Shown: positions 35,862 through 45,561 of the stretch, one piece after another
How the letters are laid out: every line of letters begins with the position of its first letter
Position numbering within the stretch: the first letter of the stretch is position 1
DNA from: CAVOGJ01 sp963700865
GTDB taxonomy: Bacteria > Planctomycetota > Planctomycetia > Pirellulales > Pirellulaceae
Reading direction: 5' to 3'
DNA length: 64,000 bases
Assembly: GCA_963700865.1 (NCBI GenBank)
Contig: CAVOZC010000001.1
Span: forward strand, 496,001-560,000
Notes under the pieces: generated by a model
What the model was told of the DNA's origin: nothing
Seen by the model: only the letters and a program-made list of their open reading frames with translations
Databases searched by the model: none
Position numbers and translations under genes: made by a program

Positions 35862-36968
35862 TCAGGGCAAGCTGGCGCAGGCATCAATACGACTTGCTTC
35901 TTGGCCTTCGACGGTGCCGTCCTGCATGCCGGACATGGCCCAGTAGGCGGCATTGTCCGTATCCACGCTCAGCCCCGAGGCCGAACCATCCGCCTTGGCG
36001 AAATGGACCACCCCGGTGTGGCGGCTGGCAAAGCGATACCAGGCCGGGTTGGGACAGGGGTCTTCGGTGTCACTGCAAGCCAGTCCGGTGACGGTGGGGA
36101 ACGCGCCCATTCCCATCCATGAATAGGTGAAATAAGGAGTGCCGCCTTCGAAATCATCGTTCCCCCCGACGGCTTCGCCGTAGAGGAGTGTCTTGCTGGT
36201 GCCGTCCTTAATTTCCCGCAAACTGGTTTTACTACGGTTGGTCAAGATGCCGCGGTACGAATGCTCCTGTTTGAGGCATTGGGTGAGCGTGGCATCGCCA
36301 CCATCCAGACGTGCCAGCGACCCCCGCTTGCCAGCGACCCCGACATAATTCGTGCGTGCCAGCACCGCATTGATCGCGGGCTCAGGAAAAAACCAGATCG
36401 TGATCCGCGTTCGCCGCAACTGGATTTGGGAATTGAACGAACGAATCGCCACGTAGGCCTCATTTTCCTGGTCAACCGACGGACATAGGAACGGGGACAC
36501 CCATTTCTGGCCGGCGTTCCAGGTCCCCTCGTAGGGACTTCTCCACCAGGGGTTCTGCAGTGGAATGGGGGGCGTCGCGCTGGGGTCCGCCTTGGGTGGA
36601 TTGGGCCGCAGCGGGATATCGACCAGATCAGAAATCGCGGCTTCTTCCATGTAGGGCAGCAGGAACACCAGACTGCCGATCGCCGACATCGGCGGTTGCG
36701 TCGCGCCTGGTCGAGCTGGATCGGGGGGAGTACTCACGTGCCCGGGTGGAAAACGCTTGCGGGCCGATTCAAAATTCAAAGCGGCCAGGGCAATTTGCTT
36801 GATCTGATTCACGCACATCGTGCGGCGGGCCGCTTCGCGGGCCTGTTGTACGGCCGGCAGCAATAAAGCCACCAAGATCCCGATGATGGCAATCACGACG
36901 AGCAATTCGACCAGCGTGAACGCTCGACGATGTCGCAAGTTTGGTACGAGCATGGGTGGGTCCTGCAA
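35862..36968 (-). CDS. DUF1559 prepilin-like protein
   Basis: About 368 residues, normal family length. N-terminus RRAFTLVELLVVIAIIGIL is the prepilin cleavage and helix, followed by PAVQQAREAARRTMCVNQIKQ, also seen in the first DUF1559 gene of the window. The mature domain contains LVFLLPYMEEAAI and the terminal H-x-DG-like motif VVHFAKADGSASGL. These are presumed pseudopilin-like exported proteins of unknown role. It is probably co-transcribed with the downstream lipoprotein. Confidence 0.93.
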   Translation of the reverse strand: MQDPPMLVPNLRHRRAFTLVELLVVIAIIGILVALLLPAVQQAREAARRTMCVNQIKQIALAALNFESARKRFPPGHVSTPPDPARPGATQPPMSAIGSLVFLLPYMEEAAISDLVDIPLRPNPPKADPSATPPIPLQNPWWRSPYEGTWNAGQKWVSPFLCPSVDQENEAYVAIRSFNSQIQLRRTRITIWFFPEPAINAVLARTNYVGVAGKRGSLARLDGGDATLTQCLKQEHSYRGILTNRSKTSLREIKDGTSKTLLYGEAVGGNDDFEGGTPYFTYSWMGMGAFPTVTGLACSDTEDPCPNPAWYRFASRHTGVVHFAKADGSASGLSVDTDNAAYWAMSGMQDGTVEGQEASRIDACASLP

Positions 36969-37470
36969 GGAATTAAGGACGGATAAGACAGGAATGACTA
37001 CAGATTAAGCCGTGGATGCGAAAATTGCCACCGGTTTCGGCGGCCGCGCGGTGGACTTCGGGGAAATCCGCGCGACGTCGGTCGTTTCCGCCTTGGGCGG
37101 CTCCATGGGCTGGCAGTGGCGGAACTGGCGGGACGCCCATTGCAAGAACCGCCGCGGCGAGCCCCGCTCCCACCAATCTGCTCGATGCGGGCGCGATCCA
37201 AAAGTGCCGCGAGTTGCGGCCCTGGCTGGCAGAGGACCGTGGCGACGAGGTCGACCATGGGGAAGCGGGGAAGATCACGAAGCGGACCCGCCGGGCGTGG
37301 GTATTGCCCCCCAAGGCTGGTCGGCTGAGATGTGCCGCAGGGCACCGAGCACGCATTTGCGGGCCGAATTTGGCGAAAGCGAGCTTGTAGCGACTTGTGG
37401 CCGGCCTCCGGGCAGCCAAGAATGAGCTATTTGTTTTCCTGGTGCCAGATCGCCAATCTAAAGGAACGGG
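36969..37470. other. Intergenic region between divergent genes
   Basis: About 500 bases separating the leftward DUF1559 gene from the rightward M1 peptidase gene. Both strands have open frames of 110-150 codons (for example minus 36973-37419), but their composition is Arg/Pro/Ser-rich and no domain is visible. I treat it as non-coding regulatory space. Confidence 0.4.
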
Positions 37471-40275
37471 GTGACCATGCGACCGCGAATCTCAACGAAA
37501 ATCACAGGATGGGCAGCGACAACGGGAACGGTGGCGTTGTTGCTTTGCGGAACCTTGCTGGGCGAGGAACAGGCCGAGATTTGTCGGTATTGTCAGCAAG
37601 GGTGGCGGTCGAGCCGGGCGGCGATTGCCGAAACGAGCGGGCGGATGACGAAATACGCGCCCGATCGCCAAGTGGACGTGCAGCACATCCGGCTGGACGT
37701 GACGCCCGACTTTACGCGGCACACGGTGGCCGGCACGACGCGGATTGAGTTTACTCCCATCTCGCAGCCGCTCACCGATCTGCGGCTGGACGCGGTGGAC
37801 CTGACGGTGTCCGCGGTCCGCGGTTCTTCCGACATTGCCAGCTACGTCAACTCGGGTGAGGACCTGACGGTTGTCTTTGCCGAGCCAATCCCGGTAGGCA
37901 CGTCGGCCTGGATTGAGGTCGATCACGAAGCCGAGCCGAAGCAGGGCTTTTACTTCCGGACTCCCGAGATGGGATATCCGGACTCGGACACCCACGTTTG
38001 GACTCAGGGACAAACCCATGAAGCTCGACATTGGTTTCCCTGTTTTGACTATCCGAACGAGCGTTCCTCCAGCGAGGTGATTTGTCACGTCCCCAAGGAG
38101 ATGACGGTACTTTCCAACGGAGAGAAAATCGCCGAATCTTTCGACGAATCGACGCAATTAAAGTCGGTGCAGTGGCTGCAGGAGAAGCCCCACGCCAATT
38201 ATCTGATTTGCCTCGTGGCAGGGAACCTGAAAAAACTGGAGGACCAGCATCGCGACGTCCCGCTGGCTTTCTATACTCAGCCGACTCTGGCGGAGCATGC
38301 CGCGAATTCCTTCGCGGATACCGCCGACATCATGGCGTTTTACGAAGACGAGATTGGGGTCCCCTTCCCCTGGAACAAGTACTATCAGGTCACCATTCGC
38401 GACTTTACGGCAGGTGGCATGGAGAACACCACACTGACGACGCTGACTCATCGCACGGTCTTCGCCAAGGATACGGAGAACATCCGCTCGACGCGCGGTC
38501 TCGACGCACACGAAATGGCGCACCAGTGGTTTGGTGACTATGTGACCTGCAAGGACTGGAGCCATCTCTGGCTGAACGAAGGCTTCGCCACTTATTATTC
38601 GATGCTGCATGAAGGACACCAGTTTGGTCGCGACGCGCTGCTTTATTCGCTTTATCGATCCGCAAACGACGGGGTGCTGCCTCAAGGCGAAAAAGACAAG
38701 CGTCCCATCGTCTACAGCGAATACCAGGACCCCGGAGAACAATTCGATTACCGCTCGTACCCCAAGGGTGCCTGGGTGCTTCACATGCTCCGCAGCCAAC
38801 TGGGCGAGGAACTGTACCGCAAGTGCATCCGCACTTATCTTGAGCGACATGCGCTGACGAGCGTTGTCACGGAAGAGTTAAATGCCGTCATTGAAGAGGT
38901 CAGCGGTCGGTCGTTCGATCCATTCTTTGACCAATGGGTATACCATGCCCGGCATCCCGACCTCAAAATCACGTATCGCTGGCTGGCCGCGGACCGGCTG
39001 GCGCAAGTGACGATCGTGCAGACGCAAACCGTCGACGAGCATGTCCGCTTGTTCAGCTTCCCGACGAGGCTGCGTTTTTTCCTGGCTGACGGACAGATCG
39101 TCGACCGCGAGATCGAGGTCCGTGATCGCGAACATGATTTTTTCGTTTCCTTGCCGCAGGCTCCCAAAATTGTCCGCTTTGACCCCGAGTATACGGTGCT
39201 CGCTCGCGTCAACTTCGCCAAGCCTGAAGCGATGCTGCTGGCTCAACTGGAGAATCCGACCGATGTGATTGGCCGCTTGCAGGCGATCGAGGGACTGGCT
39301 CGACGCAAGACCCATCGCTCGGTCGAGGCGCTGACCGCAGCACTCCAGCACGATCCTTTTTACGGCGTCCGCGCAACCGCCGCGAAAGCGCTGCAAAAAA
39401 TCGGCACGGACGAGGCGTTCGAAGGGCTGTTGGCTTCTCGGAGCCAGGACGACGCCCGCGTGCGATTGGCCGTCGTGGAAAACCTGGGCCGCTTCTATCG
39501 GGAAGAGGCGGGACAGACGATGCAATCCATCGTGGTATCGGAATCGAATCCGGCTATTGCCGCGGCCGCGCTGGGTTCACTCGCCAAGTACCAAACGCCT
39601 GACGCCGCCAAGCTGATTCGCCAGTCGTTGCGGAGCGAATCCTTTGGCAATGACTTGGCCACGGCAGCGATCGTCGCACTGCGAAAGCAGGCAGATAGCG
39701 CTCACACGGCTGAGCTCCTCGAGGTGTTACGGGATCGCCAGTCAGACTTCTCGCGTGGCTCCATGGCGGTAGGGCTCGACACACTCGCCAGATTGGCACA
39801 CGGAATGGAAAACAAGGATGCGGTCCGCGAGTATCTCCAGGGTCTGGTGGCGGACAGCCAATCGCCGCTGCGCACTGCCGCGATTTCCGCCCTGGGGACT
39901 CTCGGCGATCCTAAGTCACTCGCGTTGCTGCAGGATCTGTCGGACGATCGAGAAGATCGCGTCGCCCGCGTCGCGAAACAGGCGGCGGAAACCCTGGAGA
40001 AAGAACGGACCTTTGTACCCAGTGAGGTGGTTGAGGTTCGTCAACTGCTCCGCGAGCTGAAGCAATCACAAATTCAATTAGAGAAGCAACTCGACGAACT
40101 GAGGGCCATCCGCAAGGAACAGAGCACGGCCCCCAGCGAGGCCGAGGTGGATGAGCCGGAAACCGCCGACAAAGATCTGGCTTCGCAAAACGAGGAAGCC
40201 GCCAAGCCACGCACGAACGACAACGATCGGCGACGCGCGGGGAGGCGGCGGCGGCCGGCCCGTGATTCCGGTTAG
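37471..40275 (+). CDS. M1-family zinc aminopeptidase with C-terminal HEAT repeats
   Basis: About 934 residues. A signal-like helix (ATTGTVALLLCGTLLGEE) is followed by the N-terminal M1 beta domain (to about 235), the substrate-binding GGMENTT near 313, and the zinc site HEMAHQWFGDYV with the third ligand in LWLNEGFATYYSM. HEAT repeats span about 590-840 (VDVIGRLQAIEGLARRKTHR-like units), then a coiled stretch and a Lys/Arg/Glu-rich end. It would trim N-terminal residues of peptides outside the cytoplasm. Start is GTG 37471 or ATG 37477; AAGGAACGG lies just upstream. Confidence 0.92.
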   Translation: MTMRPRISTKITGWAATTGTVALLLCGTLLGEEQAEICRYCQQGWRSSRAAIAETSGRMTKYAPDRQVDVQHIRLDVTPDFTRHTVAGTTRIEFTPISQPLTDLRLDAVDLTVSAVRGSSDIASYVNSGEDLTVVFAEPIPVGTSAWIEVDHEAEPKQGFYFRTPEMGYPDSDTHVWTQGQTHEARHWFPCFDYPNERSSSEVICHVPKEMTVLSNGEKIAESFDESTQLKSVQWLQEKPHANYLICLVAGNLKKLEDQHRDVPLAFYTQPTLAEHAANSFADTADIMAFYEDEIGVPFPWNKYYQVTIRDFTAGGMENTTLTTLTHRTVFAKDTENIRSTRGLDAHEMAHQWFGDYVTCKDWSHLWLNEGFATYYSMLHEGHQFGRDALLYSLYRSANDGVLPQGEKDKRPIVYSEYQDPGEQFDYRSYPKGAWVLHMLRSQLGEELYRKCIRTYLERHALTSVVTEELNAVIEEVSGRSFDPFFDQWVYHARHPDLKITYRWLAADRLAQVTIVQTQTVDEHVRLFSFPTRLRFFLADGQIVDREIEVRDREHDFFVSLPQAPKIVRFDPEYTVLARVNFAKPEAMLLAQLENPTDVIGRLQAIEGLARRKTHRSVEALTAALQHDPFYGVRATAAKALQKIGTDEAFEGLLASRSQDDARVRLAVVENLGRFYREEAGQTMQSIVVSESNPAIAAAALGSLAKYQTPDAAKLIRQSLRSESFGNDLATAAIVALRKQADSAHTAELLEVLRDRQSDFSRGSMAVGLDTLARLAHGMENKDAVREYLQGLVADSQSPLRTAAISALGTLGDPKSLALLQDLSDDREDRVARVAKQAAETLEKERTFVPSEVVEVRQLLRELKQSQIQLEKQLDELRAIRKEQSTAPSEAEVDEPETADKDLASQNEEAAKPRTNDNDRRRAGRRRRPARDSG

Positions 40276-40354
40276 TGGTTCGCCAAGTTTCGCAGGGGGG
40301 CTTGATGCGCGTGACCGGGGCATCTTTGAGGCTGTTTCAATCGCGCGACCAACG

Positions 40355-40445
40355 TGGGATAGGCTTCCAGCCTGTCAAATCGGCCTTTTCGCAATGCCCG
40401 TACTTATCTCCTTAATCCAAATGACAGGCGAGAAGCCTATCCCAC
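40355..40445. repeat. Imperfect palindrome, REP-like
   Basis: Arms GTGGGATAGGCTTCCAGCC (from 40355) and GGCGAGAAGCCTATCCCAC (to 40445) pair almost completely across a 40-base centre. Continuous with each are TGTCA and TGACA. It sits between the M1 peptidase and amidohydrolase genes. It differs in sequence from the other palindrome families in the window. Confidence 0.8.
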
Positions 40446-40467
40446 CGATAAATCAAGAAGCCCCCTC

Positions 40468-43400
40468 ATGATGCGATTTCCACACGTGATCTGTTTGTGC
40501 CTGGCATTGCTGCTCGGCACCGCACCGACGCGGGCCGACCGCCCCGACCAAACGGCTCCGGTCGTTGGCATTCGCCAGCAGCCGCCACGCACGTTCGCAC
40601 TCACGGGTGCGCGGGTGGTCGCTAAACCGGGCGAAGTCCTGGAGAACGCCACGATCGTGATCGAAGGTTCGCGCATTGTCGCGGTCGGAGTGGCCGACCC
40701 GATTCCGCCCGCGGCGCGGGTGCTCGACATGTCGGGAAAGACGATTTACGCCGGTTTCATCGATGCGTATGGTGAACAGGAGTTGCCCGTTCCCGCCGCC
40801 GGCCCCAATTACTGGAATGACCATGTGACGCCGCAACTGCGAGTGGTCGACCATTACGATCCGAACACCAAGCGCAACGAACAACTCCGCCGGCAAGGCA
40901 TCGTGGCTTGCTTGATGGCCCCGGCCAAGGGACTCGTCAAGGGCATCAGCTCCGTCGTGGCAACCGGCACGGCACCGGCGGTCGAGTCGATCATTCGCCA
41001 AGAGGTGGGACAGCATGTGCGCCTGTCGCCCCAACGCGGCGGCGGACGCGAAGCACGCTATCCGGGCTCTCCGATGGGAGCCGTGGCGCTCGTGCGACAA
41101 GTCCTTTACGACGCGGATTGGTATCGCCGCGCCCAGGCCTGGGCGGATGAACATCCGGGCGAGCCACGGCCCGAGACCAATCTGGCGCTGGAGGCCCTCG
41201 TGAACCATGGGCTGCCACTGATCGTGGACGGAACCGACGAACGCTACTTCGCCCGCGCCGATCGGCTGGGCCGCGAGTTCTCGCTGCCCGTGCTGATCCG
41301 CGGCTCGGGTCGCGAGTATCGGCGGCTGGACGACATCGCGGCGAGCGGACGAGCCATCCTGTTGCCGGTGAATTTCCCCAAGGCACCGGATGTGTCGACT
41401 GCTGAGGCCACGTTGTCCGCGTCGCTGGAGCGTCTGATGCATTGGAACCTGGCGCCGGACAATCCCCGCCGACTGCACGAAGCCGGAGTCCCGTTTGCCT
41501 TTACAACGGATGGCCTGAAAGAAACGGGGCAATTCCTCAAGCATCTGGGCCGCGTGGTCAAACGAGGGCTGCCGGCGCAAGCGGCCTTGGAGGCCTTGAC
41601 GACCGCTCCCGCCCAATGGCTGGGGGTCGCCTCGGAGCTTGGCACGATCGAAGTCGGCAAACGGGCCAGCCTGGTCATTACCGACGGGCCGCTGTTCGAG
41701 AAGAAGTCGAAGGTCGTCGAGACCTGGGTCGATGGCGAGCGGTTTGAGCACGAGCGATTTGACCTATCGGACTTGCGCGGCAGCTGGAGCACCGTATTGA
41801 CTTCGGAGGAGCAAGGTCAGGTCGCCGGTGACCTGAGGCTGAGCGGTCGACCGACCAAGCTCAAGGGACAGTGGATCGTCGGAGACAAAAAGTACGAATT
41901 GAAAAACTTGACCTGGAAAGACTATCGGTTGACCTTCACCGTCGACGCGGAGTTGCTCGCGCGGAAAGGCAATGCGCAGATGACTTTCGTCGTGACCGGG
42001 CGAGATTTGACCCGGGATGCGACGCTCGGGACCGGCACCCTTCCCGACGGGACCCGGCTAACCGGCCGCCTGTTGTTGGTCGAACCGTACCAGGCCGACG
42101 AGGGGACCGACGAGGAATCGGCCACCGACAACGGCCAGAAGAATGGGGCGGCGAAACCGCCGGCCGCCGAGGGGAGTTCGCCTGCGGCCGAGGACGCGCA
42201 GGAAGGCCCCACCCAGGGGAACGGCCCCCAAGATGAAGTGATGGAAGAGCAAAAACCGGGCGATCCGGATGCGGAGGAAGACGAGGATGCGGGCGGCATC
42301 GTGGCGGAGGACGCCGACGAAGAAACGCTCTTTGACGTGAATTATCCGTTGGGTGCCTACGGCCGCGAATTGCTCCCCACGCAACCGACGTTGGTCGCGT
42401 TGACGTCGGCGACCGTCTGGACATGTGCCGAGGCAGGCAAGCTCCATCCGGCCACGATCCTGATTCGCGAGGGCCGGATTGAACAAGTCGGCGCCGATAT
42501 CGACATCCCCGACGGGGCGGTGATCATCGACTGTCAAGGGAAGCATATTACGCCCGGGATCATTGACTGCCACTCGCATATCGCGACCGACGGAGGCATC
42601 AATGAATCGACGCAGGCGATTACCGCGGAGGTCCGCATCTCGGATTTTATCGACGGCGACGATATCTCGATCTATCGTCAGTTGGCCGGCGGCGTGACGA
42701 GTGCCAATGTGCTCCATGGTTCCGCCAATCCGATTGGCGGACAAAATCAGGTTATCAAACTCCGCTGGGGAGCCTCGCCGGAGGCGATGAAATTTGAGCA
42801 GGCGCCGCCCGGCATCAAGTTCGCATTGGGAGAGAATGTCAAGCAAAGCAATTGGTCAAGTTCCCGCAATCGTTACCCGCAAACGCGGATGGGCGTGGAT
42901 GAGATCATGAACGATGCCTTCCGACGCGCGAAGGAGTACTCCGACGCGCGGGCCGCGGCCGAGGCGGGTGAGCGAGCACCGCTGCGGGTCGACCTGGAAT
43001 TGGAGGCATTGGCGGAAGTCCTCCACGGAACGCGGTGGATCCACTGCCACAGCTATCGCCAAAGCGAGATCCTGGCCCTGATGAACACCTGCCAGCGGTT
43101 CGGAGTGCGGATTGGCACGCTACAGCACATTCTCGAAGGCTACAAAGTCGCGGACGAGATGAGGAAACACCAGGTGATGGGTTCGTCCTTCGCCGACTGG
43201 TGGGCCTATAAGTTTGAGGTCTACGACGCCATCCCGTACTCTGGCGCACTCATGCATAATGCGGGCGTCGTCGTTTCGTTCAATTCGGACGACGCGGAAA
43301 TGGGGCGGCGGCTGAATCTTGAAGCGGCCAAGGCCGTCAAATTCGGTGGCGTGCCACCCGAAGAAGCGCTCAAGTTCGTCACGGCGAATCCCGCCCGGCA

Positions 43401-43716
43401 ATTGCGCATCGACGAGTGGGTCGGGACGCTCGAACCAGGCAAGCAGGCCGATGTTGCCGTCTGGAGCGACAACCCACTGTCGGTTTACGCCGTCTGCGAA
43501 CAGACCTGGATCGATGGCCGAAAATATTTCGATCTGGCAGAAGATCGTGAGTTGCGGGCCCGCGATCGGCAGCGGCACGCCACGCTGGTGCAACACGTGC
43601 TTCACAGCGGGGCCCCTCAATTGAAACCAGGAGAGCGAGATCCGGCCGAGTTGGAGGCGTGGCCGCGTTTTGACGAGTTCTGCCGTTGTCGGAATGCCCG
43701 CGACGGTGCGGAGTAA
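40468..43716 (+). CDS. Secreted tandem amidohydrolase-family protein
   Basis: About 1082 residues with signal peptide VICLCLALLLGTAPTRA. Two amidohydrolase domains are joined by an acidic linker (about 545-635, EEQKPGDPDAEEDEDAGG). The C-terminal domain has the metal site ITPGIIDCHSHIA, then RWIHCHSYRQSEI, and SFNSDDAEMGRRLNLEAAK, so it looks catalytic (cyclic amide or imidazolonepropionase-like hydrolase). The N-terminal domain has the fold (GKTIYAGFIDAYGEQELPV, AFTTDGLKE) but no HxH, so it is probably non-catalytic. The substrate is unknown. The next gene, 120 bases on, is a shorter relative. Confidence 0.88.
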   Translation: MMRFPHVICLCLALLLGTAPTRADRPDQTAPVVGIRQQPPRTFALTGARVVAKPGEVLENATIVIEGSRIVAVGVADPIPPAARVLDMSGKTIYAGFIDAYGEQELPVPAAGPNYWNDHVTPQLRVVDHYDPNTKRNEQLRRQGIVACLMAPAKGLVKGISSVVATGTAPAVESIIRQEVGQHVRLSPQRGGGREARYPGSPMGAVALVRQVLYDADWYRRAQAWADEHPGEPRPETNLALEALVNHGLPLIVDGTDERYFARADRLGREFSLPVLIRGSGREYRRLDDIAASGRAILLPVNFPKAPDVSTAEATLSASLERLMHWNLAPDNPRRLHEAGVPFAFTTDGLKETGQFLKHLGRVVKRGLPAQAALEALTTAPAQWLGVASELGTIEVGKRASLVITDGPLFEKKSKVVETWVDGERFEHERFDLSDLRGSWSTVLTSEEQGQVAGDLRLSGRPTKLKGQWIVGDKKYELKNLTWKDYRLTFTVDAELLARKGNAQMTFVVTGRDLTRDATLGTGTLPDGTRLTGRLLLVEPYQADEGTDEESATDNGQKNGAAKPPAAEGSSPAAEDAQEGPTQGNGPQDEVMEEQKPGDPDAEEDEDAGGIVAEDADEETLFDVNYPLGAYGRELLPTQPTLVALTSATVWTCAEAGKLHPATILIREGRIEQVGADIDIPDGAVIIDCQGKHITPGIIDCHSHIATDGGINESTQAITAEVRISDFIDGDDISIYRQLAGGVTSANVLHGSANPIGGQNQVIKLRWGASPEAMKFEQAPPGIKFALGENVKQSNWSSSRNRYPQTRMGVDEIMNDAFRRAKEYSDARAAAEAGERAPLRVDLELEALAEVLHGTRWIHCHSYRQSEILALMNTCQRFGVRIGTLQHILEGYKVADEMRKHQVMGSSFADWWAYKFEVYDAIPYSGALMHNAGVVVSFNSDDAEMGRRLNLEAAKAVKFGGVPPEEALKFVTANPARQLRIDEWVGTLEPGKQADVAVWSDNPLSVYAVCEQTWIDGRKYFDLAEDRELRARDRQRHATLVQHVLHSGAPQLKPGERDPAELEAWPRFDEFCRCRNARDGAE

Positions 43717-43835
43717 ACGGGAGGATCGCGGAGCGAGCCGCAACTTTGTCGCTGACCGCTCCGCGGTCAGTCCGTCATCGGATGGCGAACGGGGGAAACA
43801 GAAGGTCGCGAAGCGTTTTGGGGATAACGAGGGGA

Positions 43836-45164
43836 ATGACTTTGAAAAACGAACGAATGGTCGTGGTGAGGCGATGGTGCTGCTGGTGCGCGCTGCTGGC
43901 GACTACCTGGACGGGGCCGACTGCGTGGGCCGGGTACGAGGTGCCGGGACGCTTGCCGGCTGGTGAAATCGTGCTGGAACATGCCACCATCCATCCGGCC
44001 TCGTCGGAGCCGATCGAGGATGCCGTCCTCGTCATGCACCAAGGGACGATTCGGCAGCTCGGCCGCTACGGCAAGATGTCGTTGCAGTTGGGTGAGCAGG
44101 CCGAGCGGATTGATTTGACGGGCCAACACGTCTATCCGGGCCTGATCGATGCCGACTCGGCCATGGGGCTGATCGAAATCGACGCGGTCCGGGCCACGGT
44201 TGATCTGGCGGAGACCGGGTCGATCAACCCCAACGTTCGCGGCCATGTGGCATTTAATCCCGACAGCGAAATGATTCCGGTCGCCCGGGCGGGGGGGGTG
44301 CTGCTTGCGCTGACCGTTCCCCGCGGCGGCTTGCTGTCGGGTCAGTCGTCGCTGATGAGACTGGATGGCTGGACCGGTGACGAAATGACGGTCGAGCCGA
44401 GCGTGGGGATGCACTTGAATTGGCCACGACGGCGAGGTGGTCCGGGCGGAGATCGTGATGCGAAGGATCCATTGGCGGAGCTGCGCGATTGGTTGCGCAA
44501 CGCGCGGTCCTATGTTGCTGCCGGGCGGGACGAGCATTCCGCCGGGTTTGACGCACGCTTGGAGGCGCTCGTTCCCGTAGTGGAGGGCGGACAGGCCTTG
44601 TACGTGCATGCGGATGACATCCGCGCCATCCAGGAAGCGGTTGCCTTTTGCGAGCAAGAACAGGTCAAGCTCGTGATTGTCGGCGGTTACGACGCGCCGC
44701 AATGCAGCGACCTGCTGAAGCGACATGAGGTCCCTGTCATCGTCACGGGGACGCAGCGGTTACCCCGTCGGCGACACGCGGACTACGACGAACCGTTTCG
44801 CCTGCCGGCCCGGTTGAGCGCAAGTCACGTCAAGTATTGTATCGGCGGATACGGCCGCTTCTCGGCTTCGCTCGTGCAGAATCTGTCGCACCACGCGGGC
44901 ACGGCCGCCGCCCACGGACTTTCGCGTTCCGAGGCGTTAAAGGCAATCACCTTGTATCCGGCGGAGATTCTGGGAGTTGCCGACCGCTATGGATCGCTGG
45001 AGGCGGGAAAATCGGCCACACTGATCGTGGCGGACGGGGATTTACTCGAAGTGACGACGAGCGTGAAGCGGGCCTGGCTGGACGGTCGACCCGTGGATCT
45101 GGACAATCGTCATAAGCGTCTCTGGCGAAAGTACCAGCGGCGCTATGCCCCCACGGATGAATGA
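43836..45164 (+). CDS. Amidohydrolase-family protein lacking metal ligands
   Basis: About 442 residues from ATG 43836 (GAGGGGA just upstream). Signal peptide WCCWCALLATTWTGPTAWAG. It has the amidohydrolase scaffold: EHATIHPASSEPIEDAVLVM, GQHVYPGLIDADSAMGLIEI, and a C-terminal AITLYPAEILGVADRYGSLE then GKSATLIVADGD. The HxH metal motif after LIDA is absent (DADSAMG), so hydrolysis is doubtful. It is similar to the N-terminal half of the preceding protein and likely forms a complex or pair with it; this is inference. Confidence 0.85.
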   Translation: MTLKNERMVVVRRWCCWCALLATTWTGPTAWAGYEVPGRLPAGEIVLEHATIHPASSEPIEDAVLVMHQGTIRQLGRYGKMSLQLGEQAERIDLTGQHVYPGLIDADSAMGLIEIDAVRATVDLAETGSINPNVRGHVAFNPDSEMIPVARAGGVLLALTVPRGGLLSGQSSLMRLDGWTGDEMTVEPSVGMHLNWPRRRGGPGGDRDAKDPLAELRDWLRNARSYVAAGRDEHSAGFDARLEALVPVVEGGQALYVHADDIRAIQEAVAFCEQEQVKLVIVGGYDAPQCSDLLKRHEVPVIVTGTQRLPRRRHADYDEPFRLPARLSASHVKYCIGGYGRFSASLVQNLSHHAGTAAAHGLSRSEALKAITLYPAEILGVADRYGSLEAGKSATLIVADGDLLEVTTSVKRAWLDGRPVDLDNRHKRLWRKYQRRYAPTDE

Positions 45165-45339
45165 CGGGGCGACCGCCTTTCACTTGTCGGGGCGGACATT
45201 CCGCCACGATTTGAAGGGTCCGGCACGAGCGTTCGCGAGTGGAGGCGAGTCGGCGTTTGTGGGTCGAGGCATCGGCCGCAGGCAGTCACTGACGGAAAAC
45301 TTGCGAAGCCAACACGTCGATGACACAATAGGTGGCGTT

Positions 45340-45549
45340 ATGAGACTCCTGCAATGCCCAACGTGCGGAACACGCTTCGAAGCCGCCCTGTCGACAGCAC
45401 TGCCGTTTTGCTGCGAACGCTGCCGAAAGATCGATCTGGGGCGGTGGCTGAACGAGGAGCACGGCGTCCCGTGGGAACGGGAAGAGCCGGACGAAGCGGA
45501 CGAGTTGGACCTGGCGAACGAAAATCAGCACCAGACGGAATGGCCGTAG
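45340..45549 (+). CDS. yacG: YacG-family zinc-binding protein (DNA gyrase inhibitor family)
   Basis: 69 residues. The zinc site is CPTCG followed by CCERC, then KIDLGRWLNEEHGVPWE, the family core, and an acidic tail. In Escherichia coli YacG binds GyrB and inhibits gyrase; the same role here is inferred from family. ATG 45340 is chosen because the upstream open frame to 45145 has no similarity. It lies 12 bases before the next gene, so the two are probably co-transcribed. Confidence 0.9.
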   Translation: MRLLQCPTCGTRFEAALSTALPFCCERCRKIDLGRWLNEEHGVPWEREEPDEADELDLANENQHQTEWP

Positions 45550-45561
45550 GCCGTATGAGTC

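Noticed and set aside
36973..37425. Several frames over the DUF1559-M1 intergenic region
   Set aside because: All frames have biased Arg/Pro/Ser composition and no recognised motif, and they cover each other on both strands.
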